Shown in pieces: positions 1-6,394 of a stretch of 55,481 nt of DNA. Every line of letters begins with the position of its first letter. Position 1 is the first letter of the stretch. The notes under the pieces were generated by a model. The model saw nothing but the letters and a program-made list of their open reading frames with translations. It was not told the DNA's origin and searched no databases. The position numbers and the translations under genes are program-made. The stretch comes from CAG-217 sp963605415. GTDB lineage: Bacteria > Bacillota > Clostridia > Oscillospirales > Acutalibacteraceae. The stretch covers positions 1 to 55,481 of the forward strand of contig CAVCUL010000013.1 in NCBI GenBank assembly GCA_963605415.1, read 5' to 3'.

Positions 1-59
1 TTTCTACTTCAAGTAGGCTCTTTTTGTACTGTCTGCACAATATGGGGCGGTTCACCCGG

Positions 60-394
60 GTGCCGGTTTTTTGTATATAAATTTTACCTTTTTGCCTCCC
101 TTAACAAGGGAGGTGGCAATGCCGCAGGCATTGACGGAGGGATTATTCGGCAAAAGCGCCCTACATTTTCGCCTCCGGCGCAATCCCTCAGTCAGCTGCG
201 CTGACAGCTCCCTTTGCAAGGGAGCCTTGAAGTTTGTAACCGATACGCCTCCCTTGTAAAGGGGAGCTGTCACGAAGTGACTGAGGGGATAAAAAGCGGC
301 TCGATGAGGGCATCGAGCCCTACATAGAATGTTATCGTTCTTTTGTAGGGTGCGATGCCCACATCGCACCGCATTCTTGCAGGCGGATACGCCC
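60..394. repeat. Block of short intergenic repeats
   Basis: This stretch holds no convincing gene. It contains several units of the repeat family seen throughout the window: a near-palindrome built on CTCCCTT-N4-AAGGGAGG (about 95-113, 210-230 and 247-265), each followed or preceded by 'ATCCCTC' and a CAGCTGCGCTGACAG-type hairpin, plus two inverted-repeat units reading like GGCTCGATG...CATCGAGCC (about 298-322) and GTGCGATG...CATCGCAC (about 349-370). The reading frames across it are repeat-encoded and are not annotated. Confidence 0.75.
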
Positions 395-1105
395 CTACGA
401 ACAAAACTTATGATTGCCGATCACCTTGATCACCGGGCGGGAGTGCATAAACTTGTCCGAGGTTTTGGCCGCGTTGAAATAATACACCGCGCCGCCGGAG
501 GGGTCCCAGCCGTTCAGGGCGTCCGTGGCGGCCCGCTTGGCGCTGTCTACCACCGGGGCATACCAGTTGGAGTCGTTGACGCAGGAGAACGCCCCGTTCT
601 GGTACACCACGCCGCTGATGGAATTGGGGAAAGAGGGGTGGGCCACCCGGTTCAGGATTACGGCGCCTACCGCCACCTGGCCCTCGTAGCTCTCGCCCCG
701 GGCCTCGGCGCTGATCACCTTGGCCAGCAGCTCTACATCTGCGTCCGAATACGCCGTGCTGTTGCCGCTGCTGCTACTGCCGCCCAAACCCAGGTATAGC
801 AGGGTCTTTGGCCCGGCCACACCATCGGCAGTAATGCCGCAGTTCTTTTGAAACGCCTTGACCGCCGCCTTGGTGGCGTTGCCGTAAATGCCGTCGGCAG
901 CGCCGCTGTAATAGCCCAGCTCCTTAAGCTTCTTTTGCACCCGGGTCACCTCCGCACCGGTGGAGCCCAGCTTGGAGAGCACCTGGCTGCTGGTAGCGGA
1001 CTGCACCGCATAGTACACCCCGCCGCCAACGCAAAGGGCACCGGCAGCCACCGCCAGCACCACAAACACCGTTAAGAAATTCCGCACGGCCTTATAAATC
1101 GTCAT
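395..1105 (-). CDS. SleB-like cell wall hydrolase (spore cortex-lytic type)
   Basis: Peptidoglycan hydrolase of the SleB/CwlJ type, 236 aa, which acts on spore cortex or cell wall outside the membrane. Residues about 9-35 are a hydrophobic signal or anchor segment. Residues about 45-108 form a peptidoglycan-binding domain (GSTGAEVTRVQKKLKELGYY, then DGIYGNATKAAVKAFQ). After a Ser/Gly linker comes the hydrolase_2 domain (ELLAKVISAEARGESYEGQ with the catalytic Glu, VGAVILNRV, and FNAAKTSDKF near the end). This order and length match SleB-family proteins. The gene directly upstream on the same strand (15-bp gap) is a small membrane protein and they probably share a transcript. Whether it degrades cortex or vegetative wall cannot be told from sequence. 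The family call is firm. Confidence 0.9.
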   Translation of the reverse strand: MTIYKAVRNFLTVFVVLAVAAGALCVGGGVYYAVQSATSSQVLSKLGSTGAEVTRVQKKLKELGYYSGAADGIYGNATKAAVKAFQKNCGITADGVAGPKTLLYLGLGGSSSSGNSTAYSDADVELLAKVISAEARGESYEGQVAVGAVILNRVAHPSFPNSISGVVYQNGAFSCVNDSNWYAPVVDSAKRAATDALNGWDPSGGAVYYFNAAKTSDKFMHSRPVIKVIGNHKFCS

Positions 1106-1119
1106 AAGAGATCACCCTT

Positions 1120-1386
1120 TCAGCACAGCGTGTAGATCAAAAAGGTCAACGCCACCCCGGCCAGGGCACTGAGCAGGCAGCGCAGGGCAAAGTGCCACTT
1201 CTCCCGCCGGGAGCGGCGCACTCTGGGTGGTCGTCCGGCGCGGGTAGCCAGGGCGTGGGCCTCTCGCTCCAGCACCGCCCGGTCCTCTCGGGCGTACTGG
1301 GGCTTTACAAAAAACACGATTTTTTCAAAATACGGGTTTTCCGGATTGGTCACCTCAAGCACCTGTTTGCTGACACCTTTGATCAT
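1120..1386 (-). CDS. Small membrane protein upstream of sleB-like gene
   Basis: I do not recognise a named family. The 88-aa product starts with a soluble segment (IKGVSKQVLEVTNPENPYFE, then KIVFFVKPQYA), continues through a strongly basic region (about residues 47-64, rich in Arg) and ends in one C-terminal membrane helix (about 68-87). This is the arrangement of a tail-anchored protein with its N-terminus in the cytoplasm. It lies 15 bp upstream of the SleB-like gene on the same strand and probably forms a two-gene operon with it, so a role at the envelope or in sporulation is a guess from context only. Confidence 0.7.
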   Translation of the reverse strand: MIKGVSKQVLEVTNPENPYFEKIVFFVKPQYAREDRAVLEREAHALATRAGRPPRVRRSRREKWHFALRCLLSALAGVALTFLIYTLC

Positions 1387-1815
1387 GCTGTTCGTCCTTT
1401 CTGTTTGCTGGTTTTAGTGTGGGACAAAGGTGCCAAAAATATACCGGAATTTTGTGAAATGTGAGCATAAAAAAAGCCTTGACAGCCCCCTCGGCCACTA
1501 CAATCTGTATATTGACCTTGCGATCACGGATTGTGGAAAAGACGGTGGAAAATGTTAAAGATTTGGGCATTTTTCGCATAATATCGGGCATTTTTCCGGT
1601 TGAAAACTCAAAATCAGGGGAGTTTTTAACCCTTTACACATAGTTTTCAACATTTTTGAGAAGAAATCCCACACCGCAAATTTTTGTGAAAATTGCTATT
1701 TTTTGGAAAATTTCGCCTTTTCCTCTTGACACAGAACGGAACAGCAACGCCCCCGTTTGTCAAGAAAAAATATGCACAAAATCGCCTCGCTTTTTTTGGT
1801 CAGTTTGATTAAACA
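1387..1815. other. Non-coding gap left of the mobile element
   Basis: No credible gene. The region is AT-rich with runs such as TTTTTGTGAAAA and TTTTCAACATTTTT and a short direct repeat GGGCATTTTTC at about 1566 and 1588. A TTGACA at 1726-1731 has no matching -10 box. It probably holds the leftward promoter of the small membrane protein/sleB-like pair, but I cannot place it. Confidence 0.5.
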
Positions 1816-1882
1816 GCAAAGAAAAAAGAGACTGATGGGAGAGGCCTCGTAAGGAAGTCTCTCCTTCGGTCGCTTTTGTAAT
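1816..1882 (+). repeat. Left terminal inverted copy of the ~70-bp hairpin sequence
   Basis: This 67-bp stretch aligns with the reverse complement of 10384-10455 over its whole length with a few small gaps (roughly three quarters identical by eye). Shared blocks include GCAAA at the start, AAAAAGAG, CTGA, TGGG, CGTAAGGAAG and CTTTTGTAAT at the end. It folds on itself (GGAGAG...CTCTCC around a CGTA loop). It marks the junction between GC-rich chromosome and AT-rich element. Confidence 0.65.
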
Positions 1883-1890
1883 CGGTTGGA

Positions 1891-1911
1891 ATGATAAATT
1901 GTAGGTATAAT
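1891..1911 (+). promoter_or_regulatory. 17-bp inverted-repeat partner overlapping tnpV -10 box
   Basis: ATGATAAATTGTAGGTA (1891-1907) occurs in exact reverse complement at 8643-8659, just upstream of the recombinase gene. Here it runs into TATAAT (1906-1911), a good -10 box for tnpV, 23 bp upstream of its ATG. It could be a recombinase or repressor binding site shared by the two leaders. No clear -35 box is seen. Confidence 0.45.
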
Positions 1912-1934
1912 TTATTATTTCGGAGGATTACACA

Positions 1935-2312
1935 ATGGAAAAGTATATTTTTGATGAAAGCAACGGACTTTGGTATGAATTGCAAGGTGATTATTATATT
2001 CCTTGTTTAACAGTTTCTGACGGCGAGAACTATTCTATCGGCATTTGGCGACAAAGGCACGAAAGGTGGTTGAAAGAAAACTGTAGGGTTAGACATTTCA
2101 ATCTTATCACAAGCGGCAAGCTCAACTCTTATCTTCACGGTATTGATTTGTTGGCAAGTGAAACAGAAAGCAGGCTTATTGACGAGTTTGCGAAGAAACA
2201 AGGCATAACGGAAGAATTGAAGGCTAATGATATGCTGGCTTGGGTCTGTGCAATGAATAATATCAAAAATCAAGTCAGAGAGATTATAAACAAAGAAATC
2301 ATCTATAAGTAG
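1935..2312 (+). CDS. tnpV: TnpV-like transposon-encoded protein
   Basis: The 125-aa protein matches the TnpV family of Tn4451-type elements by its order of motifs: LQGDYYIPCLTV near residue 17, IGIWRQRHERWLKENCRVRHFNLITSGKL in the middle (split here only for description), and MLAWVCAMNNIKNQVREII at the C-terminus. Its molecular function is not established; it is a reliable marker of this element class. A strong ribosome binding site (CGGAGG, 1920-1925) sits 9 bp before the ATG and a hairpin terminator follows at 2319-2350, so it is a single-gene unit at the element's left end. Confidence 0.85.
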   Translation: MEKYIFDESNGLWYELQGDYYIPCLTVSDGENYSIGIWRQRHERWLKENCRVRHFNLITSGKLNSYLHGIDLLASETESRLIDEFAKKQGITEELKANDMLAWVCAMNNIKNQVREIINKEIIYK

Positions 2313-2318
2313 TACACT

Positions 2319-2350
2319 CCCCTCAGAGTTGTTCTGAGGGGTAATTTTAT
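2319..2350 (+). terminator. Intrinsic terminator of tnpV
   Basis: CCCCTCAGA-GTTGT-TCTGAGGGG forms a perfect 9-bp stem (2319-2341) followed by TAATTTTAT, six bases after the tnpV stop codon. Confidence 0.8.
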
Positions 2351-2365
2351 TAAAAAAACGCAAAT

Positions 2366-2417
2366 TGATAACGATTATCATTTTTATATTGACTTTGGTA
2401 ATCCCTTGATTTATAAT
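2366..2417 (+). promoter_or_regulatory. Fur/Zur-type operator and promoter of the zinc operon
   Basis: TGATAACGATTATCA (2366-2380) is a near-perfect Fur-family palindrome (arms TGATAA/TTATCA). Eight bases downstream is a consensus promoter: TTGACT (2389-2394), 17-bp spacer, TATAAT (2412-2417). The operator touches the upstream side of the -35 box, and the first gene of the operon encodes a Fur-family protein, so autorepression with metal is the simple reading. Confidence 0.85.
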
Positions 2418-2439
2418 AAAAACAAAAAGAGTTAAAATT

Positions 2440-2853
2440 ATGAGTGAGAGAAAAAATTATTCAACAAGGCACAATAATGAATTACTGCTTTATTTAGAAG
2501 AACATAAAAATGAGCATTTGACCGTATCGCAAATATATTCGGATTTAACCGCTAAAGGTATTTCAATAGGTTATGCGACTGTTTACAGACAAATTGAAAA
2601 GCTCGTTAAAAACGGAAGTGTTATAAAATATACAATCGACAATACCAGCAGTGCTTGTTTTGAATATATAGGGACGGACAACGGCTCAAAAAAGTCTACA
2701 TACCACTTAAAATGCGAATTATGCGGCAAAATAATTCATTTAAGTTGCAATGAAATAGAAGAATTTGAAAATCATATTTCATCACATCACAACTTCAAGG
2801 TAGACCCTGCAAAAACCGTATTTTACGGATTATGCGAAAGTTGTGCAAAGTAA
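2440..2853 (+). CDS. Fur-family metal-responsive repressor, probably Zur
   Basis: A 137-aa Fur-family regulator. The N-terminal winged helix (residues about 10-75) includes the recognition region GISIGYATVYRQIEKLVKNG. The C-terminal metal/dimer domain has two CxxC pairs (CELCGKI near residue 87, CESC at the end), which hold a structural zinc in this family, and HISSHH near residue 110 as part of a sensing site. It is first in an operon with znuACB behind a Fur-type palindrome, so a zinc-sensing Zur role is the best inference; Fur or Mur sensing is not excluded. No strong ribosome binding site is visible (only AAAAAGAG). The GC content is low like the rest of the element. Confidence 0.88.
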   Translation: MSERKNYSTRHNNELLLYLEEHKNEHLTVSQIYSDLTAKGISIGYATVYRQIEKLVKNGSVIKYTIDNTSSACFEYIGTDNGSKKSTYHLKCELCGKIIHLSCNEIEEFENHISSHHNFKVDPAKTVFYGLCESCAK

Positions 2854-2875
2854 TATTAAGAAAGGAAAATCGCTG

Positions 2876-3187
2876 ATGAATCAGGAAGCTATAAGCAAGA
2901 AAAAAAGAATAGTTACAATACTTATAGCATTTTTGTTCATTATATCGGCTGTATTTTCAACTGCTTTTGTTATCAAAGAGGCAAACCATAAGTGCAATCA
3001 TACCGATTGTCAAATTTGCCAAACAATGCAGCTTTGCATAAAAAACTTAACGGATTTAGGTTCAAAATCGGATGATAATAATTGTGCGAATGTAGTATTA
3101 TATTTCGCATTATTTATCATACCTTTTGTGTCTTATACTCTCTCAAGGAAAACACTTGTGGATTTAAAAACAAAATTATCCAATTAA
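2876..3187 (+). CDS. Two-helix membrane protein with Cys/His-rich external loop
   Basis: 103 aa from the ATG at 2876, chosen because AGAAAGGAAAA lies just upstream; an earlier in-frame ATG at 2843 overlaps the regulator gene and has no such site. Two membrane helices (about residues 13-33 and 71-91) flank a loop with HKCNHTDCQICQTMQLC, that is five Cys and two His in 17 residues. The loop would face outside if the N-terminus is inside. Position between the Fur-type regulator and znuA suggests a metal-binding accessory of the zinc uptake system. I know of no named function. A 130-bp gap with short hairpins separates it from znuA. Confidence 0.75.
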   Translation: MNQEAISKKKRIVTILIAFLFIISAVFSTAFVIKEANHKCNHTDCQICQTMQLCIKNLTDLGSKSDDNNCANVVLYFALFIIPFVSYTLSRKTLVDLKTKLSN

Positions 3188-3335
3188 ATATAATTTTCAA
3201 CAAGGGACAAGTCTGCGTTTTAAGACTTGCATATGTTAAAAATAAGTCTGTTTAGCAGGCTTTATTTTGCTATGCGAAAGTTCCTTGTATTTTTATGCCA
3301 ATTTTTAAGATTATATTTGATTGGAGATATTTTTT

Positions 3336-4334
3336 ATGAAAAAATTTTTAGCAGTAATTGCGGCTGTTTTAAGCATTACAATTATTTTGGTTGCTTGCAC
3401 CAACGCAAAAAACGATAATAACGATACAAAACCAAATAATGATGAAAAATCAAAAATCAGCATTGTAACAACAATTTTTCCCGAATATGATTGGGTTAAG
3501 CAAATACTCGGTGAAAAACAAAACGATGTTGATTTGACTATGCTTCTTGATAACGGTGTGGATTTGCACAATTATCAACCGAGTGCAGACGATATGGTTA
3601 AGGTATCAAAATGTGATTTGTTTATTTATGTCGGCGGTGAATCCGACGCTTGGGTTGATGACGCACTCAAATCAGCACAAAACAAAAATATGAAGGTTAT
3701 CAATCTTCTTAATGTTCTCGGAAGTCAGGTAAAGGAAGAAGAACAGATTGAAGGAATGGAGGCAGAATTAGAGGAAGAAGACGAAGAGGAAGGACCTGAA
3801 TATGACGAGCATGTTTGGCTTTCACTCAAAAATGCAAAGACTCTTTGCAGTGCAATCGGTGACGCACTTTGTGAGATTGATTCAGACAACGCAACAATAT
3901 ATAAAAATAATTTACAAAAATATACCAAAAGTTTGAATGCACTCGATAATGAATACAAGCAAACAATAGAAAATGCGAAGTATAATACCTTGGTTTTCGG
4001 TGACCGTTTTCCATTCAGATATATGGTTGACGATTATTCTCTCAACTATTATGCGGCATTTGTTGGTTGTTCTGCCGAAACGGAAGCAAGCTTTGAAACA
4101 ATTAAATTTCTTGCAAACAAGGTAGATGAGCTTAATGTAAAAACCGTGCTCACCATCGAAAATCCAAAACATAAAATTGCTCAAACGGTAGTTGAGAACA
4201 CTAAAGAGAAAAATCAAAAAATCCTTGCACTCAATTCTATGCAATCGGTAACAAGCGATGATGTCAAGAACGGCGAAACATATTTGAATGTAATGCAAAG
4301 CAATCTTGATATTCTTAAGCAAGCATTGAATTAA
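3336..4334 (+). CDS. znuA: Zinc ABC transporter substrate-binding lipoprotein
   Basis: 332 aa from the ATG at 3336, which has GGAG at 3322-3325; an ATG at 3321 has no such site. The N-terminus MKKFLAVIAAVLSITIILVAC is a lipoprotein signal with lipobox LVAC (Cys21), so the protein is anchored outside the membrane. It is a cluster A-I solute-binding protein of the ZnuA/AdcA/TroA type: IVTTIFPEYDWVKQI near residue 44, metal ligands in LHNYQPS (His78) and DEHVWLS (His159). The family's mobile His-rich loop is replaced by an acidic stretch at about 131-157 rich in Glu. The third usual His is not evident: the corresponding segment reads GDRFPFRY. Zinc is the likely ligand; manganese is possible. 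Partners ZnuC and ZnuB follow. Confidence 0.9.
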   Translation: MKKFLAVIAAVLSITIILVACTNAKNDNNDTKPNNDEKSKISIVTTIFPEYDWVKQILGEKQNDVDLTMLLDNGVDLHNYQPSADDMVKVSKCDLFIYVGGESDAWVDDALKSAQNKNMKVINLLNVLGSQVKEEEQIEGMEAELEEEDEEEGPEYDEHVWLSLKNAKTLCSAIGDALCEIDSDNATIYKNNLQKYTKSLNALDNEYKQTIENAKYNTLVFGDRFPFRYMVDDYSLNYYAAFVGCSAETEASFETIKFLANKVDELNVKTVLTIENPKHKIAQTVVENTKEKNQKILALNSMQSVTSDDVKNGETYLNVMQSNLDILKQALN

Positions 4335-4344
4335 GGAGGGCACT

Positions 4345-5034
4345 ATGGCACAGATTGTATGCAAGAATTTAGCTGTCGGCTACGGCAACACGGTTGTAAA
4401 AGACAATATAAATTTTAATGTTGAAAACGGCGATTATCTTTGCATAATCGGTGAAAACGGTTGCGGAAAAAGCACTCTTATGAAAACGATTTTAGGTTTG
4501 CAAAGTGCACTTGACGGAGAAATTGTTTTTTCGGATGATGTAAAGAAAAACGAAATCGGATATTTGCCTCAACAAACACAGATGCAGCGTGATTTCCCTG
4601 CATCTGTAAGAGAGGTTATTATGTCAGGCTTTCTTAATCATAGCGCCTTAGTCCCTTTTTATACCAAAAAGCAAAAATACGAATTTAAAACGATTATGCA
4701 AAATCTTAAAATTGAAAATCTTGAGAAAAGATGCTATCGTGAATTGTCCGGCGGTCAACAGCAAAAGGTTTTACTTGCAAGAGCACTCTGTGCCACAGAT
4801 AAAATCATTTTACTTGATGAGCCCATTGCGGCTCTTGACCCGGTTGCGAGCGATGAATTTTACAAGTTGCTTGCTCAAATCAATTCAAACGGTACAACTG
4901 TAATTATGATTTCACACGATGTCAATAAGGCAGTGAATTATGCGACCAAAATATTATGCTTAAATTCTCCATGCTTTTTCGGTACTCGTGAAGAATACTT
5001 TGAATTAAATAAGGGAGGTGAGCAAGATGTTTGA
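4345..5034 (+). CDS. znuC: Zinc ABC transporter ATPase
   Basis: 229-aa ATP-binding subunit that powers metal import with ZnuB. Visible motifs are Walker A GENGCGKST (about residues 37-45), Q-loop YLPQQTQ, signature LSGGQQQ, Walker B IILLDEP, and switch His in MISHD. The length is normal for ZnuC. AAGGAGGG lies before the ATG, 10 bp after znuA, and the gene overlaps znuB by 8 bp, so translation is probably coupled. Confidence 0.92.
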   Translation: MAQIVCKNLAVGYGNTVVKDNINFNVENGDYLCIIGENGCGKSTLMKTILGLQSALDGEIVFSDDVKKNEIGYLPQQTQMQRDFPASVREVIMSGFLNHSALVPFYTKKQKYEFKTIMQNLKIENLEKRCYRELSGGQQQKVLLARALCATDKIILLDEPIAALDPVASDEFYKLLAQINSNGTTVIMISHDVNKAVNYATKILCLNSPCFFGTREEYFELNKGGEQDV

Positions 5035-5872
5035 AAAGCTTATGGTTTATTTTGAATATCCGTTTGTAAGATATGCACTTATTGCTGCAGTTCTCATTGC
5101 TCTTTGCTCATCTCTTTTAGGTGTTACGCTCGTACTTAAAAGATTTTCGTTTATCGGCGATGGACTTTCTCATGTCGCTTTCGGAGCAATGGCTGTTGCA
5201 ACAGTATTAAAATTGTCCAACAATATGCTTTTGATAATGCCTGTTACAATTATTGCGGCTGTATTACTTTTAATCGGTGGCAAAAACATAAAAATAAAGG
5301 GTGATGCGGCAATAGCGGTAATCTCTGTCGGAGCACTTGCGATAGGATATCTCGTTATGAATTTATTTTCAACCTCAGGCAATATTTCGGGTGATGTTTG
5401 TTCAACGCTTTTTGGCTCGACATCAATATTGACACTCACTGTAAATGATGTTTACCTATGTGTCGCACTATCGATAGCCGTAATAATTATATTCTGCCTG
5501 TTTTACAACAAGATTTTTGCCGTTACCTTTGACGAAAATTTTGCAAGGGCAACAGGTATAAAAGTAGGTGCATATAATTTTTTAATAGCAATTACAATTG
5601 CTGTAATCATTGTGCTTGCTATGAATCTTGTAGGCTCACTTCTTATTTCCGCATTGATTATTTTTCCGGCACTTTCTGCGATGCGACTTTTCAAAAGCTT
5701 TAGGTCGGTAATCATATTTTCGGCTATATTCTCTGTCATTTGTTCGGTTGTAGGGCTTCTTGCATCAATTCTTGCCGGAACACCCGTCGGTTCAACAATC
5801 GTTGCAAGTGATATAGCAGGATTTGTGATTTGTTCAATTTTATCAAGTATGAAAAGAGGTATAAAAGTATGA
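5027..5872 (+). CDS. znuB: Zinc ABC transporter permease
   Basis: 281 aa from ATG 5027, preferred over a GTG at 5018 because AGGGAGG (5011-5017) gives normal spacing only to 5027. It is a polytopic ABC-3 family permease with seven or more hydrophobic segments. It shows the family pattern GDGLSHVAFGAMAVATVLK near residue 43 and the ATPase-contact region LVGSLLISALIIFPALSAM near residue 200. It forms the membrane channel for ZnuA and ZnuC. It overlaps znuC by 8 bp and the next gene by 4 bp (ATGA). Confidence 0.92.
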   Translation: MFEKLMVYFEYPFVRYALIAAVLIALCSSLLGVTLVLKRFSFIGDGLSHVAFGAMAVATVLKLSNNMLLIMPVTIIAAVLLLIGGKNIKIKGDAAIAVISVGALAIGYLVMNLFSTSGNISGDVCSTLFGSTSILTLTVNDVYLCVALSIAVIIIFCLFYNKIFAVTFDENFARATGIKVGAYNFLIAITIAVIIVLAMNLVGSLLISALIIFPALSAMRLFKSFRSVIIFSAIFSVICSVVGLLASILAGTPVGSTIVASDIAGFVICSILSSMKRGIKV

Positions 5873-6330
5873 AAAAATTTTTAGCAATGATTTTAACAGT
5901 AAGTATATGTATCTCATTTGTCGCTTGTTCTAAAACCGAGAATGATACAAATAAAAACACATCTACTACACCGACAACAACCGAGGCAAAGTCTGTTGAT
6001 TTGGATTTAACGGCATTAAGCAGTACAGTAGTTTATTCAGAAGTTTACAATATGCTCATTACGCCGGATGATTATAAAGGTAAATTGATTAAGATGAGAG
6101 GAAATTTTAATCAGTATTATGATGAGGAAAGCAAAAAGACTTATAATGCAGTAATTATTCCAGATGCAACTGCTTGTTGCCAACAAGGGCTTGAATTTCA
6201 ACTTGCCGATAAATCAAGCCCTAACTTTGAACAAGGCACTGAAATAACGGTTGAAGGCTCATTTAATACTTATTCTGACGGAAAGTTTATTTACTGTTAT
6301 CTTGAAAATGCACAAATTGTCGATAATTAA
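5869..6330 (+). CDS. Lipoprotein with OB-fold-like domain and CC motif
   Basis: 153 aa; its ATG overlaps the znuB stop (ATGA), so it belongs to the zinc operon. The signal MKKFLAMILTVSICISFVAC ends in a lipobox (FVAC, Cys20). A Thr/Asn-rich linker is followed by a small beta-rich domain (about 55-150) with YKGKLIKMRGNFNQYYD, DATACCQQGLEFQLAD and GTEITVEGSFNTY, the pattern of an OB fold. The adjacent Cys pair recalls the CC motif in the C-terminal domain of the YcgQ/DUF1980 family, which is linked to zinc homeostasis; that comparison is by eye. A periplasm-side or surface zinc-handling role is inferred from operon position. Confidence 0.78.
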   Translation: MKKFLAMILTVSICISFVACSKTENDTNKNTSTTPTTTEAKSVDLDLTALSSTVVYSEVYNMLITPDDYKGKLIKMRGNFNQYYDEESKKTYNAVIIPDATACCQQGLEFQLADKSSPNFEQGTEITVEGSFNTYSDGKFIYCYLENAQIVDN

Positions 6331-6359
6331 ATACTGTGATACCACATTTAATGTGATGA

Positions 6360-6388
6360 TTGACATACAAATTTTAATTTGATATAAT
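6360..6388 (+). promoter_or_regulatory. Consensus housekeeping promoter for the structured RNA
   Basis: TTGACA (6360-6365), exactly 17 bp, TATAAT (6383-6388): a perfect match to the sigma-A consensus. No reading frame with a ribosome binding site follows; the next 480 bp hold the structured RNA and its terminator, so the expected start is near 6395. Confidence 0.85.
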
Positions 6389-6394
6389 CAACAC

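Noticed and set aside
329..799. 156-aa rightward frame
   Set aside because: Antisense to the SleB-like gene, a shadow of its GC-rich codons.
1355..1643. Two opposing short frames in the gap left of the element
   Set aside because: No ribosome binding site, overlap each other, and codon use looks random.
1532..1700. Secondary origin or DnaA boxes in the left gap
   Set aside because: Only loose matches such as TTTGTGAAA; no box cluster, GC cluster or trio.
3207..3280. Terminator between the Cys-rich membrane gene and znuA
   Set aside because: Short hairpins (CAAGTCT/AGACTTG, AAGTCTG/CAGGCTT) exist but no proper T-run follows; more likely processing or attenuation, not called.
3227..3418. 63-aa frame overlapping znuA
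   Set aside because: No ribosome binding site and it overlaps the better supported lipoprotein start.
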